Positions 55,234 through 64,000 of a stretch of 64,000 nt of DNA are shown here, piece by piece. The notes under the pieces were generated by a model. That model made no database searches, had not been told where the DNA came from, and saw only the letters and a program-made list of their open reading frames with translations. The position numbers and the translations under genes were made by a program. The DNA lies in NCBI RefSeq assembly GCF_029961765.1, contig NZ_CP124681.1, forward strand, positions 4,650,001 through 4,714,000, written 5' to 3'. The stretch's first letter is position 1; each line of letters opens with the position of its first letter. The stretch comes from Nocardioides sp. QY071 (GTDB lineage: Bacteria; Actinomycetota; Actinomycetes; Propionibacteriales; Nocardioidaceae).

Positions 55234-55941
55234 TCAGCTCATCCGCAGGTAGGCGTCGGCGACCCGTGGGTCGTCTGCGAGGTCGGCGGCCGCACCCGAG
55301 AGGGTGATCCGGCCGGTCTCCATGACGTACGCCGTGGTGGCGTACTCCAAGGCCAGAAGGGCGCTCTGCTCCGCCAACAGGATCGCCGTGCCGGCCCGGT
55401 TGAGCTGGGCGAACACCTCGAAGAGCTCCTCCACGACCATCGGAGCGAGACCGAGGGAGATCTCGTCGGCGACGAGCAGCTCGGGCTCGCTGATCAGCGC
55501 CCGAGCCAGTGCGAGCATCTGCTGCTCTCCCCCGGAGAGCGTGCCGGCGAGCTGGTTTCGACGTTCACGGAGCCGCTCGAACGTGGCGTACTGGAGGTCC
55601 AGCGAGTCGGCCTGCGCACGCCCCGAGGGGCGCCAGGCAGTCACCAGGTTCTCCTCGACGGTGAGCGCCGGGAACACCCGGCGCCCCTCCGGCACGTAGG
55701 CCACCCGGTGCCGGACCCGCGCGTGCACCGGCAGGGCGCCGAGGTCGACGTCGCGCAGCCGCAGACTGCCGCCGGTGAGCGGCAGCAACCCCATCACCGC
55801 CTGCATCAACGTCGACTTCCCGGCTCCGTTGGAGCCGAGCACGACCACGAACTCCCCCGTCTCCACTCCGAGACTGACGCCGTGCAGGACGGTGCTCCGC
55901 CCATATCCGGCACTCACGTCCTCGATGGTCAGCAGGCTCAT
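55234..55941 (-). CDS. livF: Branched-chain amino acid-type ABC transporter ATPase LivF
   Basis: 235 residues. Walker A GSNGAGKST near residue 36, signature LSGGEQQMLALARALISEPE, Walker B LLVADEISLGLAP, and the typical LivF LRLRDVDLGALPVH and RHRVAYVPEGRRVFPALTVE. The ATG overlaps the livG stop (ATGA). Last gene of livKHMGF. The true ligand may be an amino acid, a urea derivative or an aromatic/short-chain acid. Confidence 0.94.
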   Translation of the reverse strand: MSLLTIEDVSAGYGRSTVLHGVSLGVETGEFVVVLGSNGAGKSTLMQAVMGLLPLTGGSLRLRDVDLGALPVHARVRHRVAYVPEGRRVFPALTVEENLVTAWRPSGRAQADSLDLQYATFERLRERRNQLAGTLSGGEQQMLALARALISEPELLVADEISLGLAPMVVEELFEVFAQLNRAGTAILLAEQSALLALEYATTAYVMETGRITLSGAAADLADDPRVADAYLRMS

Positions 55942-56759
55942 CGTTCGCCCTCGGTTCCTGTCGAATGCTTGGTGACGCCCCCGGCCCGGGAACGCTTGGT
56001 TCCGAGGTAGGCGTCGATGACGGCCTGATTCCGCCGGATCGCATCCGGGTCGCCCACTGCCAGCAACCGGCCGCGGTTGAGAACGACGGCCCGGTCCGAG
56101 AGCGACAGGGCGAGCCCGACGTAGTGCTCGACCAGGAGCACGGCCACCCCCCTGTCTCGGATCTTCCCGAGAAGCTCGGCCAGCGGAGTGAGCCCGTCCG
56201 AGCCGACTCCGGCGGCCGGCTCGTCGAGGAGCACCAGCCGAGGATCGTCACCCAGCGCCCGGGCGATCTCCATCCGGCGCAGGTCGCCGGGGCTGATCTC
56301 CCCCGCCTGGCGGTGTGCGACCGTCGTGAGACCGGCGAGCTCGAGGAGCTCGTCGACCCGGTCCTGCAGCGCCCGGTCCCGGCCCCGCGGCCGCAGGCTG
56401 CTCAGCACGCCGCGCAGCCGGTGACCGCCAGCACCGAGCAGCACATTGTCCCGCACTGTCAGCGAGCCGACCGGCCGCGCGACCTGGAAGCTGCGACCCA
56501 CCCCACGGGCGTGGACCAGGTCCGGGCGGAAGCGGCGCACCGGCTCCCCGTCGAAGAGCACGTCCCCCGACGTCGGCTTCTGCACCCCGGAGATCACGTT
56601 GAAGAGAGTCGACTTCCCGGCACCGTTGGGACCGATCACCGAGACGAACTCCCCCGGCCGGACCGAGAAGGACACGTCGTCCAGCGCCTGGAGCCCGCCG
56701 AAGCGAACGCCGATCCCCCGGACCTCGGCCAGCGGTACGGCTTGGCTGCCCGCAGTCAT
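55938..56759 (-). CDS. livG: Branched-chain amino acid-type ABC transporter ATPase LivG
   Basis: 273 residues. Walker A GPNGAGKST near residue 40, signature ISPGDLRRMEIARALGDDPR, Walker B LVLLDEPAAGVGSDG, plus the LivG-specific HARGVGRSFQVARPVGSLTV. It ends with a KRSRAGGVTKHSTGTEGER tail. Both ends overlap neighbours by ATGA. Confidence 0.94.
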   Translation of the reverse strand: MTAGSQAVPLAEVRGIGVRFGGLQALDDVSFSVRPGEFVSVIGPNGAGKSTLFNVISGVQKPTSGDVLFDGEPVRRFRPDLVHARGVGRSFQVARPVGSLTVRDNVLLGAGGHRLRGVLSSLRPRGRDRALQDRVDELLELAGLTTVAHRQAGEISPGDLRRMEIARALGDDPRLVLLDEPAAGVGSDGLTPLAELLGKIRDRGVAVLLVEHYVGLALSLSDRAVVLNRGRLLAVGDPDAIRRNQAVIDAYLGTKRSRAGGVTKHSTGTEGER

Positions 56760-57667
56760 CGGGCCACCTCCTTCGTGGTCGACAACGCAGGACGGGCACG
56801 ACCGAGGACCCGAGCCGCAGCCCTGGCCAGCCAGCTGGCGTCTCCGACGAGTCCCTGCGGCTGGAACCGCAGGACCAGGACGAGGAAGACGCCGTAGATG
56901 AGGTTGCGGTAGTCCGACGCGAACCTGAAGAGCTCAGGGATCAGCGTGAGGAGCACCGCGCCGACGATGGCTCCTCGGATCGTGCCCATGCCGCCGATGA
57001 TGAGCATGGACAGCAGCAGCACCGACTGGCTGAAGCCGAACGTCTCGGGAGTGATGCTGCTGATGAAGAATGCGTACACGGCACCCACCACCCCCGCCAG
57101 CAGTGAGCTGAGAGCAAAGGCGGACGCCTTGAACAGGGCGACCGGTGCCCCGAGCGAGGCCGCCACGAGCTCGTCCTCGCGGATCGCCATCAACATCCCG
57201 CCGTACCAGCTGTCACGCACCACCTTCGCGACGACCACGACCAGGCCGAGCAGGGCCAGTGAGAGCACCAGGAAGTGGTCGTTGGTGAACGCGGTGCCGC
57301 CGATCATGGGCAGCGGCAGGCCGTAGATGCCGGTCGCACCACCGAAGAAGTCGACGCTCTTAAACAGCGCGACGACCACGAAGTTCAAGCCGACGGTCGT
57401 GATCGCGAAGAAGTCCTCGCGCAACCGCAGGCTGATCGCCCCCAGGACGGCGCCGGCCAGACCCGAGACCAACGCGGCCACGGGCAACACCGACCAGAAG
57501 GACATGCCGTGCTCGACGGAGAGGACGGCGGCGAAGTACGCGCCCAGCCCGAAGAACGCGCTCTGTGCGAGGTTCGGCTGGCCGGCGTACCCGGCGGTCA
57601 GGTTGAGGCTCACCACCACGCTCGCCATCAAGATCGCGGTCACGGCCACGACGATCGCGTAGGTCAT
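56756..57667 (-). CDS. livM: Branched-chain amino acid-type permease LivM
   Basis: 303 residues, about eight to ten membrane segments. Motifs include YAGQPNLAQSAFFGLGAYFA and SMLIIGGMGTIRGAIVGAVL, typical of LivM. ATG at 57667 overlaps the livH stop (ATGA), so the permeases are coupled. Confidence 0.93.
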   Translation of the reverse strand: MTYAIVVAVTAILMASVVVSLNLTAGYAGQPNLAQSAFFGLGAYFAAVLSVEHGMSFWSVLPVAALVSGLAGAVLGAISLRLREDFFAITTVGLNFVVVALFKSVDFFGGATGIYGLPLPMIGGTAFTNDHFLVLSLALLGLVVVVAKVVRDSWYGGMLMAIREDELVAASLGAPVALFKASAFALSSLLAGVVGAVYAFFISSITPETFGFSQSVLLLSMLIIGGMGTIRGAIVGAVLLTLIPELFRFASDYRNLIYGVFLVLVLRFQPQGLVGDASWLARAAARVLGRARPALSTTKEVAR

Positions 57668-58527
57668 GCCTTCACCACCCGGGAGGGGATCAGGCCCTGC
57701 GGCCGGATCAGGAGCATCGCGATGAGGGCGACGAACGCGATGGCGTCGCGCGGGAGCGCGAAGCCGAACGACGCGACTACCCAGGACTCGACCAGGCCGA
57801 TCAGGAGTGCGGCGACGATCGTGCCGAGCGGGCTGCCGAGACCGCCGAGGATGATGATCGCCAGCATCTTGTAGGCAGGGATGTCACCCAGCGTGGGGTA
57901 CACCGCGTCGTACTTCACCGAGAGCAGGGCACCCGCGAGGGCCGACAGGAGATAGCCGATCGCGAAGACGGCAGCGATCACCCGCGGGCTGTTGACGCCG
58001 ACCGCCCCGGCCACCTTCCTGTCCTGCGCGACGGCCTGCCACAGCACGCCGCTGCGCGTCCGGGTCAGCACGTACCACGTCGCGCCGATGACTCCGAACG
58101 TCACTGCGAGGACCAGGAGGTCGATGCCCTCGAGGCGCACGCCGCCGAGCTCGGCGTCGGGCAGAGGGAGGTCGACGTGGGCGCTGCGCTGGGACGGCCC
58201 GAACACGAGGCGGAACAGCTCGGTCGCCACGATGTAGAGACCGATGCCCGTCACGAGGGTGACGATCGGTCCGCGATCCAGGATCGGCAGGTAGATCCAG
58301 CGTTGGATCACCCATCCGAGCGCGGCGCCGGCGGCGAGCCCGGCAAGGACGCCCAGGAGCGGGCTGCCGGCGCGCTCGGCGAGGACGAGGACGAGGTAGC
58401 CGCCGAGAGTGAGGGACGCGGCGTTCGCGATGTCGAGCACGCGCAGCAACCCGTAGACCAGGCACGGCCCCAGCGCGACCAGGGCGTACAGGGACCCGAT
58501 GACGAGTCCGTCGACTGTGGTTTCCAT
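57664..58527 (-). CDS. livH: Branched-chain amino acid-type permease LivH
   Basis: 287 residues, with DGLVIGSLYALVALGPCLVY at the N-terminus and IIILGGLGSPLGTIVAALLI near the end, as in LivH. The ATG at 58527 follows the livK stop by about 7 nt. It has about eight membrane segments. Confidence 0.93.
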   Translation of the reverse strand: METTVDGLVIGSLYALVALGPCLVYGLLRVLDIANAASLTLGGYLVLVLAERAGSPLLGVLAGLAAGAALGWVIQRWIYLPILDRGPIVTLVTGIGLYIVATELFRLVFGPSQRSAHVDLPLPDAELGGVRLEGIDLLVLAVTFGVIGATWYVLTRTRSGVLWQAVAQDRKVAGAVGVNSPRVIAAVFAIGYLLSALAGALLSVKYDAVYPTLGDIPAYKMLAIIILGGLGSPLGTIVAALLIGLVESWVVASFGFALPRDAIAFVALIAMLLIRPQGLIPSRVVKA

Positions 58528-58534
58528 CAGCAGC

Positions 58535-59686
58535 TCACGGAGTGATGACGGCCGTGTCGGTGACCTCGCCGACCGAGACCAGCGTGGCGCCGTCGAACTG
58601 AAGGATCTGGACGGGCTTGACCACCTGGCGTCCGTCGGTGAACTTCGCCAGCGTTCCGGTCGCTCCCTGGTGGTCAGACGTGCCGAGCAGGCCCTTCTGG
58701 ATGTCGCCCGCACTGGTCCCCGTCGCGTCGGCGGCGTCGAGGATCAACTTCACGGCGTCGTACGACGAGGCGGCCACCATGTCCGCCGGGAAGTCGTTCT
58801 CCTTCGCGAAGTCCTCCAGGAAGGACCTGGTCGCGGGAGCCTCGGCGTCGCGGTTGAGGTTCGTGGTGATCTTGGCGCCGTCCGCGAGGTCACCGATCGA
58901 CTCGAGGAAGCCCGCCGAGTCGATGCCCTCGGTGCTCAGCACAGGGAGACCCACGCCTGACTTCCGCAGGGCGCGGAAGAACTGGGTGCCCTCGGCGACG
59001 TACTGGACGAGGTAGATGCCGTCCGCGCCCGCGCCGACGGCGCGACGGATGATCGTGTCGAAGTCCTTCTCGCCGAACTCGTTCTTGTCCACGGAGACGA
59101 CGTCCACCCCGCTCTCCTTCGCCTGGTCGCTGAAGCCGTCGACGAGCGCGTTGCCGAAGTCGTTGTCGATCGCGATGATCGCGGGCTTCCTCACTCCGTC
59201 CTCGGCGAACTGGACGGCTCCAGCGCGGCCCTGGACCTCGCCGTCGTAGTCCTGCTGGAAGATGAAGTCACCGGTCTCCGGGATGCCCGGGTTCACGGCG
59301 TACGCGGAGACGAGGGGAATCCTGTTGCGCTGGAAGATGGTCGCTCCGGCGAGGGTCTGGGGACTGTACGAGCCGCTGACGGCCGCGACGACCCGGTCCT
59401 GGGAAACGAGCTTGGTCGCGATCACGGCGCCCTGCTTGGGATCGCTCGCGTCGTCGTAGGTGACCAGCTCGACCTTCTTGCCATCGACGCCACCGTCCGC
59501 GTTCGCCTGGGCGACAGCCAGCCTCGCACCCGCCAGGGCGCTGCGTCCGTCCGCCGACCCGAACCCGGACTCGGGGGCGAAGAAGCCGATCTTGAGGGTG
59601 TCGCTGCTGGACTCACCTCCTGAGCAGGCGGTCGTCGCGGCCAGCAGGCCGACGAGCGTGCCGGCCATCAGAGAGCGGATTCGCAT
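58535..59686 (-). CDS. livK: Substrate-binding lipoprotein LivK (peripla_BP_6)
   Basis: 383 residues. Lipoprotein signal (MRIRSLMAGTLVGLLAATTA) with Cys21, then a leucine/isoleucine/valine-binding fold (RSALAGARLAVAQANADGGV, VSQDRVVAAVSGSYSPQTLA, FIFQQDYDGEVQGRAGAVQF). The ligand is unknown. Operon order K-H-M-G-F, divergent from a PucR gene, suggests substrate-dependent induction. Confidence 0.92.
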   Translation of the reverse strand: MRIRSLMAGTLVGLLAATTACSGGESSSDTLKIGFFAPESGFGSADGRSALAGARLAVAQANADGGVDGKKVELVTYDDASDPKQGAVIATKLVSQDRVVAAVSGSYSPQTLAGATIFQRNRIPLVSAYAVNPGIPETGDFIFQQDYDGEVQGRAGAVQFAEDGVRKPAIIAIDNDFGNALVDGFSDQAKESGVDVVSVDKNEFGEKDFDTIIRRAVGAGADGIYLVQYVAEGTQFFRALRKSGVGLPVLSTEGIDSAGFLESIGDLADGAKITTNLNRDAEAPATRSFLEDFAKENDFPADMVAASSYDAVKLILDAADATGTSAGDIQKGLLGTSDHQGATGTLAKFTDGRQVVKPVQILQFDGATLVSVGEVTDTAVITP

Positions 59687-59859
59687 GCGTACTCCTTGTT
59701 GTTCGAGGTCGCTGACGACCAGGGGTGGAGGGGCGTCTCGGGCGACGCCCCGGACGATCGAGGCTCACCGCCGCGACCGCCGTTCTCATTCAGTGGGGAT
59801 CACCTGGGGCGACCCCACGCAGCGCAACTGCCTGGCGGACCGTCCGGCACAATGCGGCC
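59687..59859. promoter_or_regulatory. livK-pucR divergent promoter region
   Basis: 173 bp. A short inverted repeat GTGGGG/CCCCAC (59793-59798 and 59813-59818) may be a regulator site. CACAAT (59848-59853) lies 6 nt before the ATG of pucR and is a probable -10 of a leaderless transcript. Confidence 0.45.
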
Positions 59860-61359
59860 ATGCCCGTGGTGCTGCGCGACCTGCTCGACGAGCCGAGCCT
59901 CAAGGTCAGGGCGGTGGTGCTGCCCGAGGGCGCCGCCGAGCAGCCGATCAGCTGGGGCTCGACCACGGAGCTCCCTGACCCAGTGCCCTTCCTGCGCGGC
60001 CAGGAGCTGGTGATGACCACGGCGCTGCTCGACCGCACCATGGACGAGTGGCGTGACCTGGCCACCCGCCTGGCGGCAGTACCGGTCGCCGCCGTCTGCC
60101 TGGGGATCGGGTTGGTCCACGATCAGCCGCCTGCTGAGCTGCTCACAGCGGCGCGAGACGCCGGGCTGACCCTGCTGGTCTCGCCCGTGGAGGTGCCGTT
60201 CATCGCGATCAGCCACTGGCTCGCCGACCAGATCTACGCGGAGACCTACGCCGCCGTGCAGACCAACCTCCAGGTGCAGGACCGCCTGGTGCGGGAGCTG
60301 CTCTCGCGTCGAGGCGTCGATGGCATGCTGAGCGAGCTGCGTCGACAGCTCGGCCTGGACGCCGTCGTGCTGGCCGAGCCCGGCGGTCACGTCCTCCACC
60401 GCTCGCCCCGCAACTCGCGCTGGAAGCCCTCCTCCTCGGCCGCCGCCGGGACGCGGGGATCCGCATCCGCCGAAGTGGTCGTCGACGACATCCCCGTCGC
60501 GGTGCTGCACACGGAGCCGACTCCGGCCTACGAGGGCGTGCTGCCCTTCGCGGCCACCGTGCTGGGCCTCGAGCTCGCCAGGGAGCAGGCCTTTCTCACG
60601 GGTCGTCGCGAGCTGCTCGGCCAGGTCCTCGAGGACGTCCTGCACGGCCTGGTCTCCGACCACGCCGCCCGCAACCGGCTGCGCCGGCTGAACGTCCAGG
60701 CGGACGCTCTCCAGACGATGGTCGTGGCGGTGCTGGACGAGACTCCCGAACGTCTGCGTCGGGTGCCGTGGGAGCTGAGGTCGGTCCTCGCCCGCGAGGG
60801 CGATCCCCTCCCCACGGCCCTGCTGGATGATGCGGTCGCGGTCGTCGTGCCCGAGGGGGTCGACGCCGGTCAGGTCGCCGAGGGACTGCATGCCCAGCTG
60901 CGCGAGGCACGACACCGTCCGGCGGTGGGCCTGGGATCGGCCCGCCGTGGAGTGGCCGGTCTGCGCCTCGGCTACTACGAGGCCCGCCAAGCCGCTGTGC
61001 CCGACGGCGTCGGCAGGTCCGCTCCGCTGTCGCTCACCGGCCTGCTCCTCGGAAACCTCGACCTGCCGCTCGCCGAGCTCGGCCACGAGGTCCTCGGACC
61101 GCTCCTCGAGCGCGAGGACCCGGGCGACAACCACCTGCTCCTCACGCTGCGCAGCTTCCTCGACCACGACTGCGTGCCCAGCGCGACCGCCGCGGCGATG
61201 GTCATCCACCGCAACACGCTGCGCTACCGGCTGGAGCAGATCGAGCAACTCCTCGGCCGCGATCTCGACCGGCTGACCGATCGCATGGAGCTCGCCCTCG
61301 CACTCGCCGCCCTCGACGCCGCCGGGGACCGCGGCAGGACCGAGGGTCCGCCGGCCTGA
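59860..61359 (+). CDS. PucR-family transcriptional regulator
   Basis: 499 residues. N-terminal PucR domain (VLRDLLDEPSLKVRAVVLPE, GAAEQPISWGSTTELPDPVP), a central GGDEF-like sensory region, and a C-terminal HTH_30 (ATAAAMVIHRNTLRYRLEQI). Such proteins activate purine, amino-acid or aromatic acid genes. The ATG at 59860 fits a leaderless transcript. It diverges from the liv operon, which it probably controls, and is convergent (8 nt apart) with the acyl-CoA dehydrogenase gene. Confidence 0.9.
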   Translation: MPVVLRDLLDEPSLKVRAVVLPEGAAEQPISWGSTTELPDPVPFLRGQELVMTTALLDRTMDEWRDLATRLAAVPVAAVCLGIGLVHDQPPAELLTAARDAGLTLLVSPVEVPFIAISHWLADQIYAETYAAVQTNLQVQDRLVRELLSRRGVDGMLSELRRQLGLDAVVLAEPGGHVLHRSPRNSRWKPSSSAAAGTRGSASAEVVVDDIPVAVLHTEPTPAYEGVLPFAATVLGLELAREQAFLTGRRELLGQVLEDVLHGLVSDHAARNRLRRLNVQADALQTMVVAVLDETPERLRRVPWELRSVLAREGDPLPTALLDDAVAVVVPEGVDAGQVAEGLHAQLREARHRPAVGLGSARRGVAGLRLGYYEARQAAVPDGVGRSAPLSLTGLLLGNLDLPLAELGHEVLGPLLEREDPGDNHLLLTLRSFLDHDCVPSATAAAMVIHRNTLRYRLEQIEQLLGRDLDRLTDRMELALALAALDAAGDRGRTEGPPA

Positions 61360-61367
61360 GTGGGTGA

Positions 61368-62504
61368 TCATGCGAGGAGGTGGCGGGCCATGACCACCCG
61401 CTGGATCTGGTTGGTGCCCTCGTAGATCTGGGTGATCTTGGCGTCGCGCATCATCCGCTCCACCGGGAAGTCGCGGGTGTACCCGTAGCCACCGAGCAGC
61501 TGGACGGCGTCCGTGGTCACGGCCATGGCGGTGTCCGACGCGAGGCACTTGGCCGCCGCGCCGAAGAAGGTGAGGTCGTCACTTCCCGCCTCGCTGCGGG
61601 CCGCGGCGGCGTACACCATCTGGCGTGCCGCCTCCACGCGCATCCCCATGTCGGCGACCATGAACTGGATCCCCTGGAATTCGGCGATGGCCTGCCCGAA
61701 CTGCCGACGCTCCTTCACGTAGGTGACAGCAGCATCCAACGCCCCCTGGGCGATGCCCACCGCCTCGGCACCGATCGAGACCCGGGTGTGGTCGAGGGTC
61801 CCGAGCGCCACCCGCATCCCGCGGCCACGCTCGCCGATCAGCCGGTCCAGCGGGATCCGGCAGTCCTCGAAATAGACCTCCCGCGTCACCGATCCCTTGA
61901 GGCCCATCTTCCGCTCGGGTTCGCCGTAGGAGATGCCGCCGTCGTCGGCATGCACCAGGAAGGCGGACAGCGACCGCGATGCATGCCCCGGATCGGTGAC
62001 CGCGAAGACCACGATGTAGCGGGCGATCCCGGCCGACGTGATCCAGGTCTTGACGCCGTTGAGCACCCAGGAGTCACCCTCCAGCCGGGCCGATGTCCGC
62101 ATCGCGGCGACATCGCTGCCCGCCTCGCGCTCGCTGATCGCGTAGGCCATCAGTGCCTCGCCCGAGGCGACCTCGGGCAGGTAGCGCCGGCGCTGCTCCT
62201 CACTGCCGTACTTCAGCAGCGGGACCACCCCCAGCTTGTTGGAGGTGATGATCGCGCAACTGGAGGCGCAGGCCCGGGCGACCTCCTCGACCGTGATGGC
62301 CGACGCGATCGCGTCGACACCGTCTCCTCCGTACTGCTCGGGGATCCCGGGGGCATGCAGACCGGCCGCGACCAGGACGTCGTAGCTCTCCTTGGGGAAG
62401 ACCGCTTCCTCGTCGACCGCGGCGGCGCGGGGGGCCAGCTTCTCGGTGCTGACGCGGCGGGCGGCGGCGCGGAGCTCGTGGTGGACGTCATCGAGGAGGT
62501 ACAT
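61368..62504 (-). CDS. Acyl-CoA dehydrogenase
   Basis: 378 residues. Catalytic Glu lies in the C-terminal QIYEGTNQIQR motif, with the preceding GGYGYTRDFPVERMMRDAKI; the FAD-binding part AISEREAGSDVAAMRTSARL and WITSAGIARYIVVFAVTD are typical of short- or branched-chain acyl-CoA dehydrogenases. I chose the ATG at 62504 (MYLLDDVHHELR); the longer frame to 62567 has no family support. It diverges from a CoA transferase, so an acid could be activated to a CoA ester and dehydrogenated. Confidence 0.93.
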   Translation of the reverse strand: MYLLDDVHHELRAAARRVSTEKLAPRAAAVDEEAVFPKESYDVLVAAGLHAPGIPEQYGGDGVDAIASAITVEEVARACASSCAIITSNKLGVVPLLKYGSEEQRRRYLPEVASGEALMAYAISEREAGSDVAAMRTSARLEGDSWVLNGVKTWITSAGIARYIVVFAVTDPGHASRSLSAFLVHADDGGISYGEPERKMGLKGSVTREVYFEDCRIPLDRLIGERGRGMRVALGTLDHTRVSIGAEAVGIAQGALDAAVTYVKERRQFGQAIAEFQGIQFMVADMGMRVEAARQMVYAAAARSEAGSDDLTFFGAAAKCLASDTAMAVTTDAVQLLGGYGYTRDFPVERMMRDAKITQIYEGTNQIQRVVMARHLLA

Positions 62505-62705
62505 GGGTTCGCTTTCGACGGGGATCGTTGCGGCACTATTCAGGCCGAGGTGACCCGGCTCACGCAATGTGCAAACGCCCTATGGCGGCGACGATGATTA
62601 GGCACTTGCACGTGGTCCTCCGAGACACGGCGTCCCTACGGTTGCCGCGCTCGGGACGGTCGCAGGGATCGGCCCGAAGCCCCTGATCGACCGAGGAGGA
62701 CGACG
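62505..62705. promoter_or_regulatory. Divergent promoter of the acyl-CoA dehydrogenase and CoA transferase
   Basis: 201 bp without a gene. GTGCAA (62569-62574) and TTGCAC (62606-62611) form a spaced inverted pair. The CoA transferase has GAGGAGGACGACG as ribosome binding site. No -10 is clear. Confidence 0.4.
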
Positions 62706-63881
62706 ATGCCGCTGCTGACCGACGTGAAGGTGCTCGACCTGAGCCGGGTGCTGGCCGGCCCCTACTGCACCGCGATGTTGGGAGATCTGGGTGCCGACAT
62801 CGTCAAGGTCGAGGCGCATCAGGGCGACGACGCCCGCCACCTCGGCCCGTTCCGCGACGGCGAGAGCGTCTACTTCGCCCAGCTCAACCACGGAAAGCGC
62901 AGCATCGCGCTGGACCTCAAGGACCCCGACGACCATGCCACCCTGCTGGACCTGGTTCGTGCCGCCGACGTCCTGGTCGAGAACTTCCGGCCGGGCGTGA
63001 CCGCCCGCCTCGGCATCGACCACGCCAGCTTGAACGCGATCAACCCACGGCTCGTCTACGCCAGCATCTCCGGGTTCGGGCAGGATGGCCCGCTCGCCCA
63101 TGCCCCGGCGTACGACCTGGTGGTCCAGGCCATGTCGGGCCTGATGGCAGGCACCGGAACGGTCGAGGGCGGGCCGACGCGGGTGGGCGAGTCCGTCGGC
63201 GACGTCATCGCCGGCCTGTACGCCGCCTGGGGCGTCACCGCCGCGCTCTTCGAGCGAGAGCGGACCGGCATCGGCCGCCACGTCGACATCGCGATGTTCG
63301 ACTCTCTGGTCTCCCTCCAGGTCACCGCGATGAGCATCTTGACGGCGACCGGGGCGCTGCCGGGGCGGGTGGGCAACCGGCACCCGGTCTCCGCGCCCTT
63401 CGACACCTACCCGACCAACGACGGGCTCGTCGCGATCGCGGTGGCCAACGACAGCGTGTTCGCTCGGTTCTGTGCGCTCGTCGGACATCCCGAGGCCGCG
63501 AACGACCCCCGCTTCGGGGACGACTCCTCACGTACCGCGCACCGCGTCGACATCGAGGCCCTCGCGACGTGCTGGTCGACAGCACGTACGACGGCCGAGG
63601 CGGTAGCGGCCGCCGAGGAGGTCGGTGTGCCGGCAGCGCCGATCTGGGACCTGGCCCAGGCCCTCGCCAGCGAGCAGGCCACCCATCGTGGCCTGGTGGA
63701 GCATTTCGACCACCCGATCCTCGGACGCACTCCGTTCCTGACCCAGCCACTGCGCTTCCCCGGCTCCGTCCCGCGGGTTCCCGGAGCCCGTACCAGCCCG
63801 GCCCTGGGAGGCGATCGCGACACGGTCCTCATGGACTGGCTCAGCCGGGCTCCCGTGCAGGCCGGGCAGCCTCAGGCCTGA
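62706..63881 (+). CDS. Family III CoA transferase (CaiB/BaiF)
   Basis: 391 residues. Catalytic Asp166 in VGESVGDVIAGLYAAWG, the family start VLDLSRVLAGPYCTAMLGDL with GADIVKVE, and RSIALDLKDPDD are all typical. It moves CoA between an acyl-CoA and a free acid. ATG at 62706 with GAGGAGGACGAC. It is divergent from the acyl-CoA dehydrogenase and may activate a compound taken up by the Liv importer. Confidence 0.93.
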   Translation: MPLLTDVKVLDLSRVLAGPYCTAMLGDLGADIVKVEAHQGDDARHLGPFRDGESVYFAQLNHGKRSIALDLKDPDDHATLLDLVRAADVLVENFRPGVTARLGIDHASLNAINPRLVYASISGFGQDGPLAHAPAYDLVVQAMSGLMAGTGTVEGGPTRVGESVGDVIAGLYAAWGVTAALFERERTGIGRHVDIAMFDSLVSLQVTAMSILTATGALPGRVGNRHPVSAPFDTYPTNDGLVAIAVANDSVFARFCALVGHPEAANDPRFGDDSSRTAHRVDIEALATCWSTARTTAEAVAAAEEVGVPAAPIWDLAQALASEQATHRGLVEHFDHPILGRTPFLTQPLRFPGSVPRVPGARTSPALGGDRDTVLMDWLSRAPVQAGQPQA

Positions 63882-64000
63882 CGCGCCTCTGCCAGCACCG
63901 CGTCCCGGTCCTCCCGGAGCACGAATCCGGCGGCGATGGCAGCCTCCGTCGCGCTCTCGTACGCCGACAGGTACGCCTCGTGTGTCGCCCACAGCCGCGC
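63872..64000 (-). CDS. 3' end of a gene that continues beyond the window
   Basis: The last 42 residues of a protein read leftward from the right edge: ARLWATHEAYLSAYESATEA ... EDRDAVLAEARQA. A helical, Glu/Ala-rich C-terminus of this sort is seen on some actinobacterial alpha/beta-hydrolase-domain proteins, but the family cannot be settled. It overlaps the CoA transferase 3' end by 10 bp on the opposite strand. Confidence 0.6.
   Translation of the reverse strand, partial: ARLWATHEAYLSAYESATEAAIAAGFVLREDRDAVLAEARQA

Overview
The window is about 70% GC with dense, mostly gap-free coding, frequent GTG/TTG starts, GTGA/ATGA gene junctions, many leaderless promoters (a TANNNT box 6-7 nt before the start codon) and actinobacterial marker families (MutT1-like Nudix/histidine phosphatase fusion, Zur, DICT-domain MerR, KshA). 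This suggests an actinobacterial chromosome; Nocardioides or a close relative is my best guess, inferred from gene style and not from a database match. There is no transposase, integrase, phage gene, rRNA or CRISPR array in view.

Layout. (a) 1-8.1 kb is a phosphate block: the end of polyphosphate kinase, a DUF47-Pit low-affinity phosphate transporter pair, and on the other strand pstS-pstC-pstA-pstB followed by an orphan winged-helix regulator. A PHO-box-like direct repeat precedes pstS and a perfect 17-bp hairpin separates pstS from pstC. (b) 8.1-11.3 kb holds a MutT1-like gene and a membrane-anchored hypothetical gene fired from back-to-back leaderless promoters, a perfect 194-bp tandem duplication, a 48-residue small gene and a cold-shock gene with a strong terminator. 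(c) 11.3-36.5 kb is a catabolic island with a steroid-degradation flavour: KshA-type Rieske oxygenase, KstD-type and other FAD dehydrogenases, HsaA/B/C/D-like ring-opening enzymes, a Baeyer-Villiger-type monooxygenase with an esterase, several short-chain dehydrogenases, an IclR regulator, and two unusual phosphotransfer proteins. The latter are a PPDK-like protein lacking the PEP barrel and a Rossmann/phosphohistidine-swivel fusion. A 15-bp palindrome, TCCCG-N5-CGGGA, sits in five intergenic regions of this island and was not noticed elsewhere in the window, which points to one regulon.

(d) 36.5-47.7 kb is mixed housekeeping: a MerR-DICT regulator diverging from an operon that starts with a sigma-region-2-only protein, four tRNAs (Lys-TTT, Asp-GTC, Glu-TTC, Phe-GAA), Zur with a candidate Zur box, a hotdog thioesterase behind a KstR-like operator, a type II NADH dehydrogenase, a GHKL ATPase-domain protein and a zincin metalloprotease. 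(e) 47.8-50.3 kb is an MMPL exporter diverging from a MarR regulator over a shared palindrome. (f) 50.4-55.0 kb is a complete BMP/nucleoside-type ABC importer. (g) 55.2-64.0 kb is a complete Liv-type (branched-chain amino acid family) ABC importer diverging from a PucR regulator, then an acyl-CoA dehydrogenase diverging from a family III CoA transferase, and the 3' end of one more gene.

How the parts fit. The Pho block is a phosphate-scavenging unit. In the island the oxygenases and FAD dehydrogenases would open a polycyclic (steroid-like) substrate. The HsaC/HsaD-like pair and the BVMO/esterase pair would cleave carbon-carbon bonds. The phosphotransfer pair may activate a substrate by phosphorylation, but no substrate is known. 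The two ABC importers at the end are each self-contained; the Liv importer next to a CoA transferase and an acyl-CoA dehydrogenase hints at uptake and CoA activation of an organic acid.
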